From Candidatus Sulfotelmatobacter sp. (lineage in GTDB: Bacteria > Acidobacteriota > Terriglobia > Terriglobales > Acidobacteriaceae): a stretch of 64,000 bases of DNA. Position 1 is the stretch's first letter. The number at the start of each line of letters is the position of its first letter. Both the position numbers and the translations under genes were made by a program. Shown here piece after piece: positions 16,019 through 23,618 of this stretch. Location: the NCBI GenBank assembly GCA_036500765.1, contig DASYBM010000001.1, forward strand, positions 62,001 to 126,000, read 5' to 3'. The notes beneath the pieces were generated by a model. It saw only the letters and a program-made list of their open reading frames with translations, searched no databases and was not told the DNA's origin.

Positions 16019-18112
16019 ATGGGCCGCATCCACGTTCTTTCCGAGACCGTTGCCAACCAAATCGCCGCCGGCGAGGTTGTTGAGCGCCCGGCCTCGGTGG
16101 TCAAGGAGATGCTGGAGAACTCACTCGATGCCGGAGCAACGCGCATCAAGATCAGCGTCGAAGCAGGGGGCAAGAAGCTCATTCAGATCACCGACAACGG
16201 CTGCGGCATGGTCCGCGACGACGCCATGCTGGCCTTCGAGCGCCACGCCACCTCGAAAATCAAGAACACCGAAGACCTGCTGAGCATTGCCACGCTGGGA
16301 TTTCGCGGCGAGGCGCTGCCCTCCATCGCGTCGGTGTCGCGACTGCGGCTGGAGACGCGCGCGGAGGAAGAGGCTGCGGGAACGGTCGTCGAAATCAACG
16401 GCGGAAAGATTGCCCGCGTCGAAGAGGCGGGCCTGCCGCTGGGCACTTCAATCACGGCGCGCGATCTCTTCTTCAATACTCCGGCGCGCAAAAAATTCTT
16501 GAAAGCCGAATCGACCGAGTTGTCGCACATCGCGTCGCTGGTCACGCACTATGCGTTGGCGCATCCCGAAAAACATTTCGAGTTGCATTCGGCCGCGAAT
16601 GCCATGCTGGTCGCGCCTCCGGTGGCGGGATACAGCGAGCGCGTTTATCAGGTATTCGGCAAAGAGACGCTCGATCAATTGATCGCCGTGGCGTCGCGGC
16701 AGGCGCTGGAGCGGGTGGGACTGCCGCAGCTCCCGCCATGGCGCCGAAAGGAGGTCGACGAAGACGGCGAGCCCATCGCGGCCACCGATCTTTCTACTAA
16801 AGATCTTTCTACTAAAGATCCCGGCGAGATGCGCATCCACGGTTTCGTTTCAAAGCCCGAAATCCAGAAGCTAAATCGCAATTCGATTTTCGTCTTCGTC
16901 AATGGCCGCACCATCCGTGACCGACTCATTCAGCACGCCTTGACCGAGGCTTACCGTAACATCATTCCGCCCAGCGTATATCCGGTAGTGCTGCTGTTCC
17001 TGGAATTGCCCGCCGGCGAGGTTGACGTGAATGTGCATCCCTCGAAGACCGAGGTGCGCTTCCGCCAGCAGAGCGTGATGCACGATTTTGTGCGCGACTC
17101 GGTGCGGGCAGCGCTGATGAAGGCGCGCCCGGTGCCGCAGTTTGTGACCGAGATGCACGCCCACGCCACCGCCAGCGCGTCGCTGACTTCAGGAGCGCTG
17201 ACTCCGGGAGCGATGACGCCCGGAGCGCGGGAGTGGGAACAGTCGTCGAATGAAACACCGCTTTCGGCTTCCGGCTTCCGGCTCCCGGAAGGCGAAAGCC
17301 GGGAACCGGAAGCCGCTCGCGGATTTGCATTGCACGCGCCCGCGCTGCCGCCGGTTTCGGCGCGGTTCCAATTCGAAGGTGGAATCGCGGTGGAGGCGAA
17401 TGCCGCGCTATCCGTAGCGCGCGGGACAGAGTCGATTCCGGTTGATTCGCAGAACATTCCGGAAAACGTTCCGGGAAACGACCGCTGCGCTCCGGCACTT
17501 GAGGTCGGTGAAGAAGAGCCCACGCTTTCGTCACTCGGAACCCTAAAGCCGCTCGGCCAAATCCGTAATTCGTTCATCCTCGCAGTGAACGAAGACGGCC
17601 TGTGGATTATCGATCAGCACGTCGCGCACGAGCGCGTGCTGTTCGAACGCATTCTGAAGCAGCGCGCGGCTCACAGAGTCGAAAGCCAGCATTTGCTGAT
17701 GCCGCTTGTGCTGGAGTTGTCTCCAGCGCAGCAGGCGGTATTCGCGGATATCTCCGACGAACTGCAACACAACGGATTCGAAGCCGAACCTTTCGGAGCG
17801 CGCAGCGTGGCGGTGAAAGTTGCTCCGGCCGGAGTAGAAGCGTCCGCCGTCGAGCATATGCTGCACGAACTGCTCGACCAATTCTCGCGCGAGGAGCAGT
17901 CGCTAAATCTGGAAAAGATTCGTGCCCGTATTGCGGCCTCGATCGCCTGCCACGCCGCCATCAAGGTCAACATGCCGCTTGAACAAAATAAAATGGAATG
18001 GCTTCTGGCCGAACTGGCTAAAACCGACCACCCGATGTCTTGTCCGCACGGCAGGCCAGTGGTTCTAAGGTATTCTGTGAAGGACATTCAGAAGGCGTTT
18101 AAGAGAATCTAG
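16019..18112 (+). CDS. mutL: DNA mismatch repair protein MutL (endonuclease type)
   Basis: 697 residues. The GHKL ATPase N-domain shows NQIAAGEVVERPASVVKEML, DNGCGM, GFRGEAL and TSITARDLFFNTPARKKFLK. The C-domain carries DQHVAHERVLFE, matching the DQHx(x2)E(x4)E endonuclease motif, plus CPHGRP near the end. This is therefore the nicking form found in bacteria without MutH. The linker (about residues 375-500) is long and low-complexity: it has LTSGALTPGAMTPGAR repeats and a heptamer-repeat insertion at 17260-17314. A perfect 15-bp tandem duplication (16787-16816) gives DLSTKDLSTK inside the N-domain. No mutS is in the window. Confidence 0.96.
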   Translation: MGRIHVLSETVANQIAAGEVVERPASVVKEMLENSLDAGATRIKISVEAGGKKLIQITDNGCGMVRDDAMLAFERHATSKIKNTEDLLSIATLGFRGEALPSIASVSRLRLETRAEEEAAGTVVEINGGKIARVEEAGLPLGTSITARDLFFNTPARKKFLKAESTELSHIASLVTHYALAHPEKHFELHSAANAMLVAPPVAGYSERVYQVFGKETLDQLIAVASRQALERVGLPQLPPWRRKEVDEDGEPIAATDLSTKDLSTKDPGEMRIHGFVSKPEIQKLNRNSIFVFVNGRTIRDRLIQHALTEAYRNIIPPSVYPVVLLFLELPAGEVDVNVHPSKTEVRFRQQSVMHDFVRDSVRAALMKARPVPQFVTEMHAHATASASLTSGALTPGAMTPGAREWEQSSNETPLSASGFRLPEGESREPEAARGFALHAPALPPVSARFQFEGGIAVEANAALSVARGTESIPVDSQNIPENVPGNDRCAPALEVGEEEPTLSSLGTLKPLGQIRNSFILAVNEDGLWIIDQHVAHERVLFERILKQRAAHRVESQHLLMPLVLELSPAQQAVFADISDELQHNGFEAEPFGARSVAVKVAPAGVEASAVEHMLHELLDQFSREEQSLNLEKIRARIAASIACHAAIKVNMPLEQNKMEWLLAELAKTDHPMSCPHGRPVVLRYSVKDIQKAFKRI
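16787..16816 (+). repeat. Perfect 15-bp tandem duplication inside mutL
   Basis: GATCTTTCTACTAAA occurs twice in direct succession and encodes DLSTKDLSTK. A third GATC follows, so each unit is flanked by complementary GATCTTT/AAAGATC words. Copy-number change would keep the reading frame. Confidence 0.9.
17260..17314 (+). repeat. Heptamer inverted-repeat element inside the mutL linker
   Basis: The left arm is GCTTTCG, GCTTCCG, GCTTCCG, GCTCCCG (17260-17287). After GAA, the right arm GGCGAAAGCCGGGAACCGGA + AGCC (17291-17314) is the complement of the same unit class (GGCTTCC, GGTTCCC, GGCTTTC). The arms would fold into an imperfect hairpin of roughly 24 bp. It is read through in frame as SGFRLPEGESREPEA. 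The unit GTTCCCG is shared with the intergenic element at 12036. Confidence 0.8.
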
Positions 18113-18234
18113 CTGTCAGCTGTCAGCTTTCAGCTCTCAGCCAAGAGCAACAGAGAACCGGAGCGACTTCGGAGGTTTCAGGATTCGGAATTTTCGGTTT
18201 TAGCTGAAAACTGAGAGCTGATGGCTGACAGCGG
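18113..18234. repeat. Heptamer inverted-repeat element between mutL and the next gene
   Basis: The left arm AGCTGTC, AGCTGTC, AGCTTTC, AGCTCTC, AGCC starts immediately after the mutL stop codon. The right arm (18202-18233) is AGCTGAA, AACTGAG, AGCTGAT, GGCTGAC, AGC and is nearly the inverse complement of the left. About 60 bp of unique sequence lies between. The right arm ends a few bases before the next start codon (18240). Confidence 0.85.
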
Positions 18235-18239
18235 TTCGC

Positions 18240-19172
18240 ATGACTGATCAAGACCTACAGCAATTACGGCGCGAAAAGTGGCGACTGGATGGGAAGCCTA
18301 TCCGGACGATCGAGCAGGCGCGCACTTTTTTGGAAGAGGTCGGCTTTTGCCTGATGTATCCCAAGCGGCCGGCGTTGCTGGTGCCGACGTTTATTGGCGC
18401 GTTTGTTGGATCGGACGACCGGCTACCGGGGTGGCAACATGCCTTCAAGGATCCGCGGGCGGCTGAGGCAACCGAGTTGATGGTGCGGCTGCTGCGCGAG
18501 CGGACGGCCTTCGAGGCCAATCTTTTTGACGAGAACAACGGATTTCTGGTAACGGCATCGGCGTTTCCATATTTTTATGCGCTGGCGGGTGAGCGCAATC
18601 CCAAGCAGGCGCCGAAGGCCGGGTCGCGGTCTGCTTATTCCGCGCTGGCGTGCGATGCATTCGAGTTGATCACGCGCGATGGCCCGATTTCGAAACAAAA
18701 GATGCAGGAAGTGCTTGGTGGAAGCGTATCGTTGGCGGCTCTCGACGGCGCCCTTGGCGAGTTGTGGTCGAAGCTGCGCATCACGCGCGTCGACTACAAG
18801 GCCAGCGAAGGCTCGGTCTGGGATGTGCTCTACCGCTGGGCCCCGGAGGCGGTGAAAGAAGGTGTGGGCCTCTCGGTGCAGGAGGCGCTGACCGCGCTCT
18901 TGTCGAAGTATCTCGATTGCGTGATCGCGATCGAGCAGGCGGATTTGGAATTGTTTTTTGGAAACTTCATCGCGCGCTCGAAGGTGAAAGAGGCGGTGAA
19001 GGCGCTGCTGGCCGCGCGCGAGTTGAGTTTCGTGCATGTGAGTGGACGGTCGATGCTGCACATTACGCCGGAGAAAGTTGCGGTGGTTGCGGCTCCGATT
19101 CCGAGGCCTAAGGAGCGAACCTCCATGCCCAGAAATCCGAGAGTGACGAATAGCCGGTCATCGGGCCGCTAA
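18240..19172 (+). CDS. Putative AlkZ/YcaQ-like winged-helix protein
   Basis: 310 residues, soluble, without a signal peptide. I do not recognise it with certainty. The middle (ACDAFELITRDGPISKQKMQEVLGG ... ALGELWSKLRITRVD) looks like a winged-helix unit. The C-terminal part (LSKYLDCVIAIEQADLELFFG ... ALLAARELSFVHVSGRSMLHI) resembles the HTH_42 family of AlkZ/YcaQ interstrand-crosslink glycosylases in layout. The usual catalytic QxQ/QxD motif of AlkZ is not obvious. The position just after mutL would suit a DNA-repair role, but a heptamer element separates the two genes. No clear ribosome site is visible. Confidence 0.45.
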   Translation: MTDQDLQQLRREKWRLDGKPIRTIEQARTFLEEVGFCLMYPKRPALLVPTFIGAFVGSDDRLPGWQHAFKDPRAAEATELMVRLLRERTAFEANLFDENNGFLVTASAFPYFYALAGERNPKQAPKAGSRSAYSALACDAFELITRDGPISKQKMQEVLGGSVSLAALDGALGELWSKLRITRVDYKASEGSVWDVLYRWAPEAVKEGVGLSVQEALTALLSKYLDCVIAIEQADLELFFGNFIARSKVKEAVKALLAARELSFVHVSGRSMLHITPEKVAVVAAPIPRPKERTSMPRNPRVTNSRSSGR

Positions 19173-19221
19173 CGAGCGGGTACGCTCAAAATCAAGATTC
19201 TCCGCAGCCTTCCAGAACCCA

Positions 19222-20148
19222 GTGACCGCATCCTTGCCAAATGCTCCCAACCTGTATCGCGGGCGCCTAGCGCCTTCGCCGACCGGACTGCTTCACCTTG
19301 GGCATGCGCGTACGTTTTGGGTTGCGGCGCAGCGCGCAGCGGAACGAGGCGGGCAGCTTATTTTCCGCAATGAAGATTTGGATTCACAGCGCTGCCGTCC
19401 GGAGTTCGTGCAGGCGATGTTTGAAGATTTGCGCTGGCTGGGGATTGAGTGGAGCGAGGGACCGGATCGCGGCGGACCGGTGGGTCCGTACGCGCAGAGC
19501 GAACGGCGGGAGCATTATTTCGAGGCATGGAAGAAGCTGCGCGATGGGGGATGGATTTATCCGTGTACCTGCTCGCGGAAGGATGTGGCGACTACGGTGG
19601 ATGCGCCGAATGATACGGATGATGAGCCGGTTTATCCGGGAACATGCCGGCCGGACGCTGCTGTGCCCGAGGCCGCTCCGCTTCGCGATCGCGGGACGAG
19701 CCAGGCGGCCGTCGCCACATGGCCAGTTGCGACGTCGGCCTTGCAAGCCTCAGAACCTAGAGGGGTCAATTGGCGGTTTCGCGTGCCGGACGGGGAAGAG
19801 ATTTGCTTTACCGATCTCCATCTGGGGCCGCAGAGGACGGTAGCGGGCCGGGATTTTGGGGATTTTATTGTATGGCGGCGTGACGATGTGCCAGCTTATC
19901 AGTTGGCCGTGGTCGTCGACGATGCCACGATGGGCATCACCGAAGTTGTGCGCGGAGCGGATTTGCTCAAGTCAACGGCGCGGCAGATTCTTTTGTTTCG
20001 CGCTCTGGGGCTGCCCAAGCCCGATTATTATCACTGCGATCTGGTGCGGGATGAGGCGGGAGTGCGGCTGGCGAAGCGCCATGATTCCTTGAGCATCCGC
20101 AAGCTAAGGGAAATGGGGTGGACGGCGGAGCGGGTGCGTGCAGGATGA
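19222..20148 (+). CDS. gluQRS: Glutamyl-Q tRNA(Asp) synthetase
   Basis: 308 residues from GTG 19222. It is a truncated GluRS-like catalytic domain without the anticodon-binding part, which attaches glutamate to the queuosine base of tRNA-Asp. RGRLAPSPTGLLHLGHARTFW holds the HIGH-type motif. CTCSR with a later YPGTC supplies the zinc cysteines. The KMSKS region is AKRHDSLS, as in GluQ-RS. Between the zinc cysteines and GVNWRFRV is an Ala/Pro-rich insert of about 35 residues (19660-19765) that is not typical of the family. The cmk start lies 70 bp after its stop. Confidence 0.92.
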   Translation: MTASLPNAPNLYRGRLAPSPTGLLHLGHARTFWVAAQRAAERGGQLIFRNEDLDSQRCRPEFVQAMFEDLRWLGIEWSEGPDRGGPVGPYAQSERREHYFEAWKKLRDGGWIYPCTCSRKDVATTVDAPNDTDDEPVYPGTCRPDAAVPEAAPLRDRGTSQAAVATWPVATSALQASEPRGVNWRFRVPDGEEICFTDLHLGPQRTVAGRDFGDFIVWRRDDVPAYQLAVVVDDATMGITEVVRGADLLKSTARQILLFRALGLPKPDYYHCDLVRDEAGVRLAKRHDSLSIRKLREMGWTAERVRAG

Positions 20149-20218
20149 GACAAACAATCTGTCAGGGGGAACCGACACTAGGGCGTGTACAATCTTTAAC
20201 TCGCTGACTTACCGAAAC

Positions 20219-20917
20219 ATGACGAACGAGGGAAAAGACGGAGCGGGCCAGCGCAAGCTGATCATCGCTATCGACGGCCCGGCGGGAGCCGGCAAGAGCA
20301 CGATCGCATCGCGACTGGCGCGGAAGCTCGGCTATGTGAATCTGGAGAGTGGGGCGATGTATCGGGCGCTGGCGCTGAAGGCGATCGATCGGGATGCGTC
20401 GTTCGATGATGAAGCGGCATTGCTCAAGCTGGCCGAGAATGCGCACATTGAGCTGGAGCCGACCATCGGCGGCAACCGAACGATTCTCGATGGCAAAGAT
20501 GTCTCTTCGCGCATCCGCGAGCGCGACGTTTCCGAGGGAGCTTCGCGGGTTTCGGTGCATCCTAAGGTTCGCGAATGGATGGTTGCCCGGCAGCGGGAAA
20601 TGGGAACGGACGGTGGAGTGGTGATGGAAGGCCGCGACATTGGAACCCAGGTTTTTCCCGACGCCGATTTGAAAATTTTTCTCGATGCCGACCCCGTGGT
20701 GCGCGAGCAGCGCCGCATGGCGCAGCAGAAGATCAAGGGCGATGTGGATGCGAGCGTGGCTGCCGACCTGCGTGAGCGCGACCGGCGCGACCGCACCCGG
20801 GCGGCGTCCCCGCTGGTGGCGGCCGAGGATGCGGTGGTGATCAACTCGTCTTCGATGAGTGAGGACGAGGTGCTGGCGCGGGTGGAAGAATTAGTGAGTC
20901 GGAAGCTGTGCAGTTGA
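20219..20917 (+). CDS. cmk: Cytidylate kinase
   Basis: 232 residues starting at ATG 20219 (MTNEGKDGAGQ); a longer frame overlaps the gluQRS end without support. P-loop IIAIDGPAGAGKSTIASRLARKLGYVNLESGAMYRAL is the classic CMP-kinase start. VMEGRDIGTQVFPDADLKIFLDA is the second landmark, followed by the RDRRDRTRAASPL lid region. It phosphorylates CMP and dCMP in the cytoplasm. Confidence 0.96.
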   Translation: MTNEGKDGAGQRKLIIAIDGPAGAGKSTIASRLARKLGYVNLESGAMYRALALKAIDRDASFDDEAALLKLAENAHIELEPTIGGNRTILDGKDVSSRIRERDVSEGASRVSVHPKVREWMVARQREMGTDGGVVMEGRDIGTQVFPDADLKIFLDADPVVREQRRMAQQKIKGDVDASVAADLRERDRRDRTRAASPLVAAEDAVVINSSSMSEDEVLARVEELVSRKLCS

Positions 20918-20938
20918 GCGGATGAGGGTCACAGTCAG

Positions 20939-21010
20939 GCTTCAAAGTTTCAAGGTTTCAACGTGCCCGGCAAACTCGACATCATCCAAACTCTGAAACC
21001 TTGAAACCTG
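20939..21010. repeat. Inverted repeat between convergent cmk and DUF4097 gene
   Basis: CTTCAAAGTTTCAAGGTTTCA (20939-20959) is complementary to TCTGAAACCTTGAAACCTGA (20991-21010) over about 16 bp, with a 31-nt loop. Each arm is itself a tandem of 7-8 bp units (AGTTTCA/AGGTTTCA). There is no T-run. It resembles the heptamer elements at 12036 and 18113 in design. Confidence 0.7.
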
Positions 21011-21016
21011 ATCCCA

Positions 21017-22525
21017 TCAGTTTTCCGTCGGTTCTACTTTTTCTTTCGGGGCGGGAAGCGTCTTCCCTGACTTCGGATTCGGCGGCTCCGGCGGTTTCGG
21101 TGGCTGCGAGCTGGCTTTGCGGATCTCAATGCCGTCGTGTTCATTGTTGACGACGATGTGGGACGATCCGTTGCCGACGCTGCCGCTGGCTTTGGCCTCA
21201 TGCTCGCCGTTGTCGACCTTCAATTCAGGGAAATCCGACTGAATTTCTCCGTCGCGCGTACGGGCGTCGAGACGGAATCCCGCTTTGTCGGGCAAGCTCA
21301 ACTGAATGTCGCCTCCGCGGCTGTCGATCTGTACGTTGCCCAGCGTGCGCATTCCTAGTTCAATGGCGCCGTTGTCGTCCTGGAGACGCACATCGCCTGA
21401 CACGTCTTCCAGCCGAATATTCTTGGAGCGGGTGTTGAGGTGTAGCGGGCCGGTGATCTGCTCGGCGTGGAGTTCGTCGGAATCGAGGTCGAGCGTGCCC
21501 TCGATGTGAGAGAACTCCATGTCGGTGCGCGACGACTTGAAGGTCACGGTCTTCGCGATGCGGGCGAGTTTCACGCTTTCCTGGAATTCGCCGTCGAGTT
21601 GCACCGATCCTTTGATGTCGGCGACCGAGATCTCGTCGACTCGGCCTCCGACGTGTACGTCGCCGGCGACCTGCTCGATTTTCACCGAGCCCTTTTCCTG
21701 ACTGACTTTTACGTTGCCGGTCACTTCTTCGACGCTCGTGTCGGAATGCTGCGCGGAAATGTCGACACTGCCGTCGCGGCCGACTACGTTCACATCGCCG
21801 CGACGGGAAGCAATGGTAACCGGCGCTTTCCGCGGCAAGGAAATGTCGAGGTCGGTTTCGACCGCATGATCGCCGGAGGCTTCGGACTTCGCGTCGAGCG
21901 TAACCAGTCCGCCGATCGTGGTAATTGTGGGCTTGGTCTGGCCGTTGTATTTGTTCGCGTCTTCCTGGTTCTCGGCGCCCACGCGCTTGCGCACGACCAC
22001 GGTGATCTTGTTGTCGTCAGAAGCGTGTACGCTTACCGCGCCGCGTGCGTCGATGACCTTCAGGCTGGCCCCGGCGGGAAAGTCCTGCTCGAGATGGTCG
22101 TCAAAGTTGTAGCTTTGGCCGAACATGTTGGAGAAGTCGCTGTCGTCGATGTTGATCTGATCGCGCAATCCCGACCAGTTGACGCGTTCAAGCTGAGTCG
22201 CGATCAGGCCGAAGACGACGATCATGACGACCAGCAGAATTCCTCCCGCGCCGATTCCTGTGGTGCGAGTGCCCTCGCGTTGGGCGCGCTGATGTTCAAG
22301 CAGTTTGATCACCCCCCAGAAGATCAGCAGGACCGGCCAATAACTCGCGAACAGATGAGCCAAGCGGGCCAGTGAGAGAACGTGTGAGGTGGCAAGCAGA
22401 AAGACGATTCCTAGAACGATCAGAACGAACGCGCCTGCCATGGAGCGATGACGCCGCGGCGGCGGAATATAGGGCGGAACACTGGGCGGCGGTGGAAATC
22501 CGGGAGTTGCACCTGGGCTAGACAT
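21017..22525 (-). CDS. DUF4097 beta-helix membrane protein
   Basis: 502 residues. It has a proline-rich N-terminal tail and membrane spans at about residues 28-80 (LiaI/DUF5668-like) and 95-115. The rest is a long periodic beta-rich DUF4097 domain with repeats such as GDVNVVGRDGSVDISAQHSD, GNVKVSQEKGSVKIEQVAGDVHVGG and GDIQLSLPDKAGF. The C-terminus is rich in Pro and Lys. The function is unknown; DUF4097 proteins often sit downstream of anti-sigma or stress regulators and may be surface-exposed. Its start overlaps the end of the upstream gene by 8 bp. Confidence 0.82.
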   Translation of the reverse strand: MSSPGATPGFPPPPSVPPYIPPPRRHRSMAGAFVLIVLGIVFLLATSHVLSLARLAHLFASYWPVLLIFWGVIKLLEHQRAQREGTRTTGIGAGGILLVVMIVVFGLIATQLERVNWSGLRDQINIDDSDFSNMFGQSYNFDDHLEQDFPAGASLKVIDARGAVSVHASDDNKITVVVRKRVGAENQEDANKYNGQTKPTITTIGGLVTLDAKSEASGDHAVETDLDISLPRKAPVTIASRRGDVNVVGRDGSVDISAQHSDTSVEEVTGNVKVSQEKGSVKIEQVAGDVHVGGRVDEISVADIKGSVQLDGEFQESVKLARIAKTVTFKSSRTDMEFSHIEGTLDLDSDELHAEQITGPLHLNTRSKNIRLEDVSGDVRLQDDNGAIELGMRTLGNVQIDSRGGDIQLSLPDKAGFRLDARTRDGEIQSDFPELKVDNGEHEAKASGSVGNGSSHIVVNNEHDGIEIRKASSQPPKPPEPPNPKSGKTLPAPKEKVEPTEN

Positions 22526-23618
22526 TTTTTACCTCGCCAGAGGAGGGTGGCTGTTCTGAATTCTGCGGAGCCGCGGGCGGAGCGACATATCCTTGCGGAA
22601 AATTCGCCGGCGGATAAGTTGGGGGAACGCTGGGCGGGATGCCCGGAGGCAGCCCGATGTGTCCGTCGGATGAGGCGTTGCTTTGCGCCAGCTTGACCAC
22701 TCCAATCACTAACAGAATTGCAGGCCAGGTCTTGCCAAAGTCGACGTTGGAAATATTGTCGAGCAAAAACAGGACGCCCAGAGTTACTAGAATTGCGGGG
22801 CCCATGAGCTTACGGGTTCGGCAGCGCTCGCATACGCAAAATGGCCGGTAAGATCCGAGCAAACCCCAATGTTTCGCGAACAGCCACACGCCGAGAACAA
22901 TCAGAATCAGCGGCCAGTAGCGGTGAAGGCTGAAATCGAAAACGGTGTTGAAGAGAAAGAGCAATCCCAGACCGATGAGAACGGCTGCTCCTACCGGGAC
23001 TTTGGCGCTCTCAAATCTCTCGTGTGCCATGCCTCCGACGGCCGGGCCGCTGCTGAACATCGAACCCAGGCCGAAAGGATCCGGCGCGGGCTCGCCCGTC
23101 TGAATGGCTTTGGCCGTTCGTATGGAGTCAATGATCTGGTAGACGTAGAAGAAGCCCATCGAGATGCCGACGATCATCTTCACGTACCATGGCACGTCGG
23201 AACTGATGATGATGAGCATCAGAACGGTGATGCCGAGGTGCGTGAGTCCCTTGGCGTACTGGCCGGTGTAGACGGCGCCGACTCCGATGGGAAAGAATCC
23301 GGCGAGAATTCCGGCGACTGCGGGATTCGGTCCCGAAGTTGGTCCGGGCGGAACTCTCACTCCGGCTCCCTGCACTCCCGGTCCCTGATCCACGAATTGC
23401 TGATATCCGGCCTGCGGCGCAACGTATGGCGGAGCGTACGGCGGAACACCGGGCGGAACAGTTCCCGCAGCCGGCGGTTGGCCTTCCATGCGCGCGGCCA
23501 GGCAGGCCTCGCAATAAATCACGCCGCGGACGTCGCGGGTGCATTGGTTACAAAGTGGCTTTCCGCAAGTGCGGCAGAAGGCCACTGCAGCGGTATCGCT
23601 GTGAGTGGCGCAGTTCAT
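22518..23618 (-). CDS. B-box zinc-finger / DUF5668 membrane protein
   Basis: 366 residues. The N-terminal B-box-type zinc finger (MNCATHSDTAAVAFCRTCGK, then CNQCTRDVRGVIYCEACL) is followed by a Pro-rich linker. A TM2-like pair (AVAGILAGFFPIGVGAVYTGQ) and two LiaI/DUF5668-like segments (VGAAVLIGLGLLFLFNTVF; ILVTLGVLFLLDNISN) come next. A CVCERCRTRK knuckle lies between the last two. The start shares ATGA with the end of the anti-sigma gene, so translation is coupled. It may be a membrane sensor for the operon. Confidence 0.8.
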   Translation of the reverse strand: MNCATHSDTAAVAFCRTCGKPLCNQCTRDVRGVIYCEACLAARMEGQPPAAGTVPPGVPPYAPPYVAPQAGYQQFVDQGPGVQGAGVRVPPGPTSGPNPAVAGILAGFFPIGVGAVYTGQYAKGLTHLGITVLMLIIISSDVPWYVKMIVGISMGFFYVYQIIDSIRTAKAIQTGEPAPDPFGLGSMFSSGPAVGGMAHERFESAKVPVGAAVLIGLGLLFLFNTVFDFSLHRYWPLILIVLGVWLFAKHWGLLGSYRPFCVCERCRTRKLMGPAILVTLGVLFLLDNISNVDFGKTWPAILLVIGVVKLAQSNASSDGHIGLPPGIPPSVPPTYPPANFPQGYVAPPAAPQNSEQPPSSGEVKNV

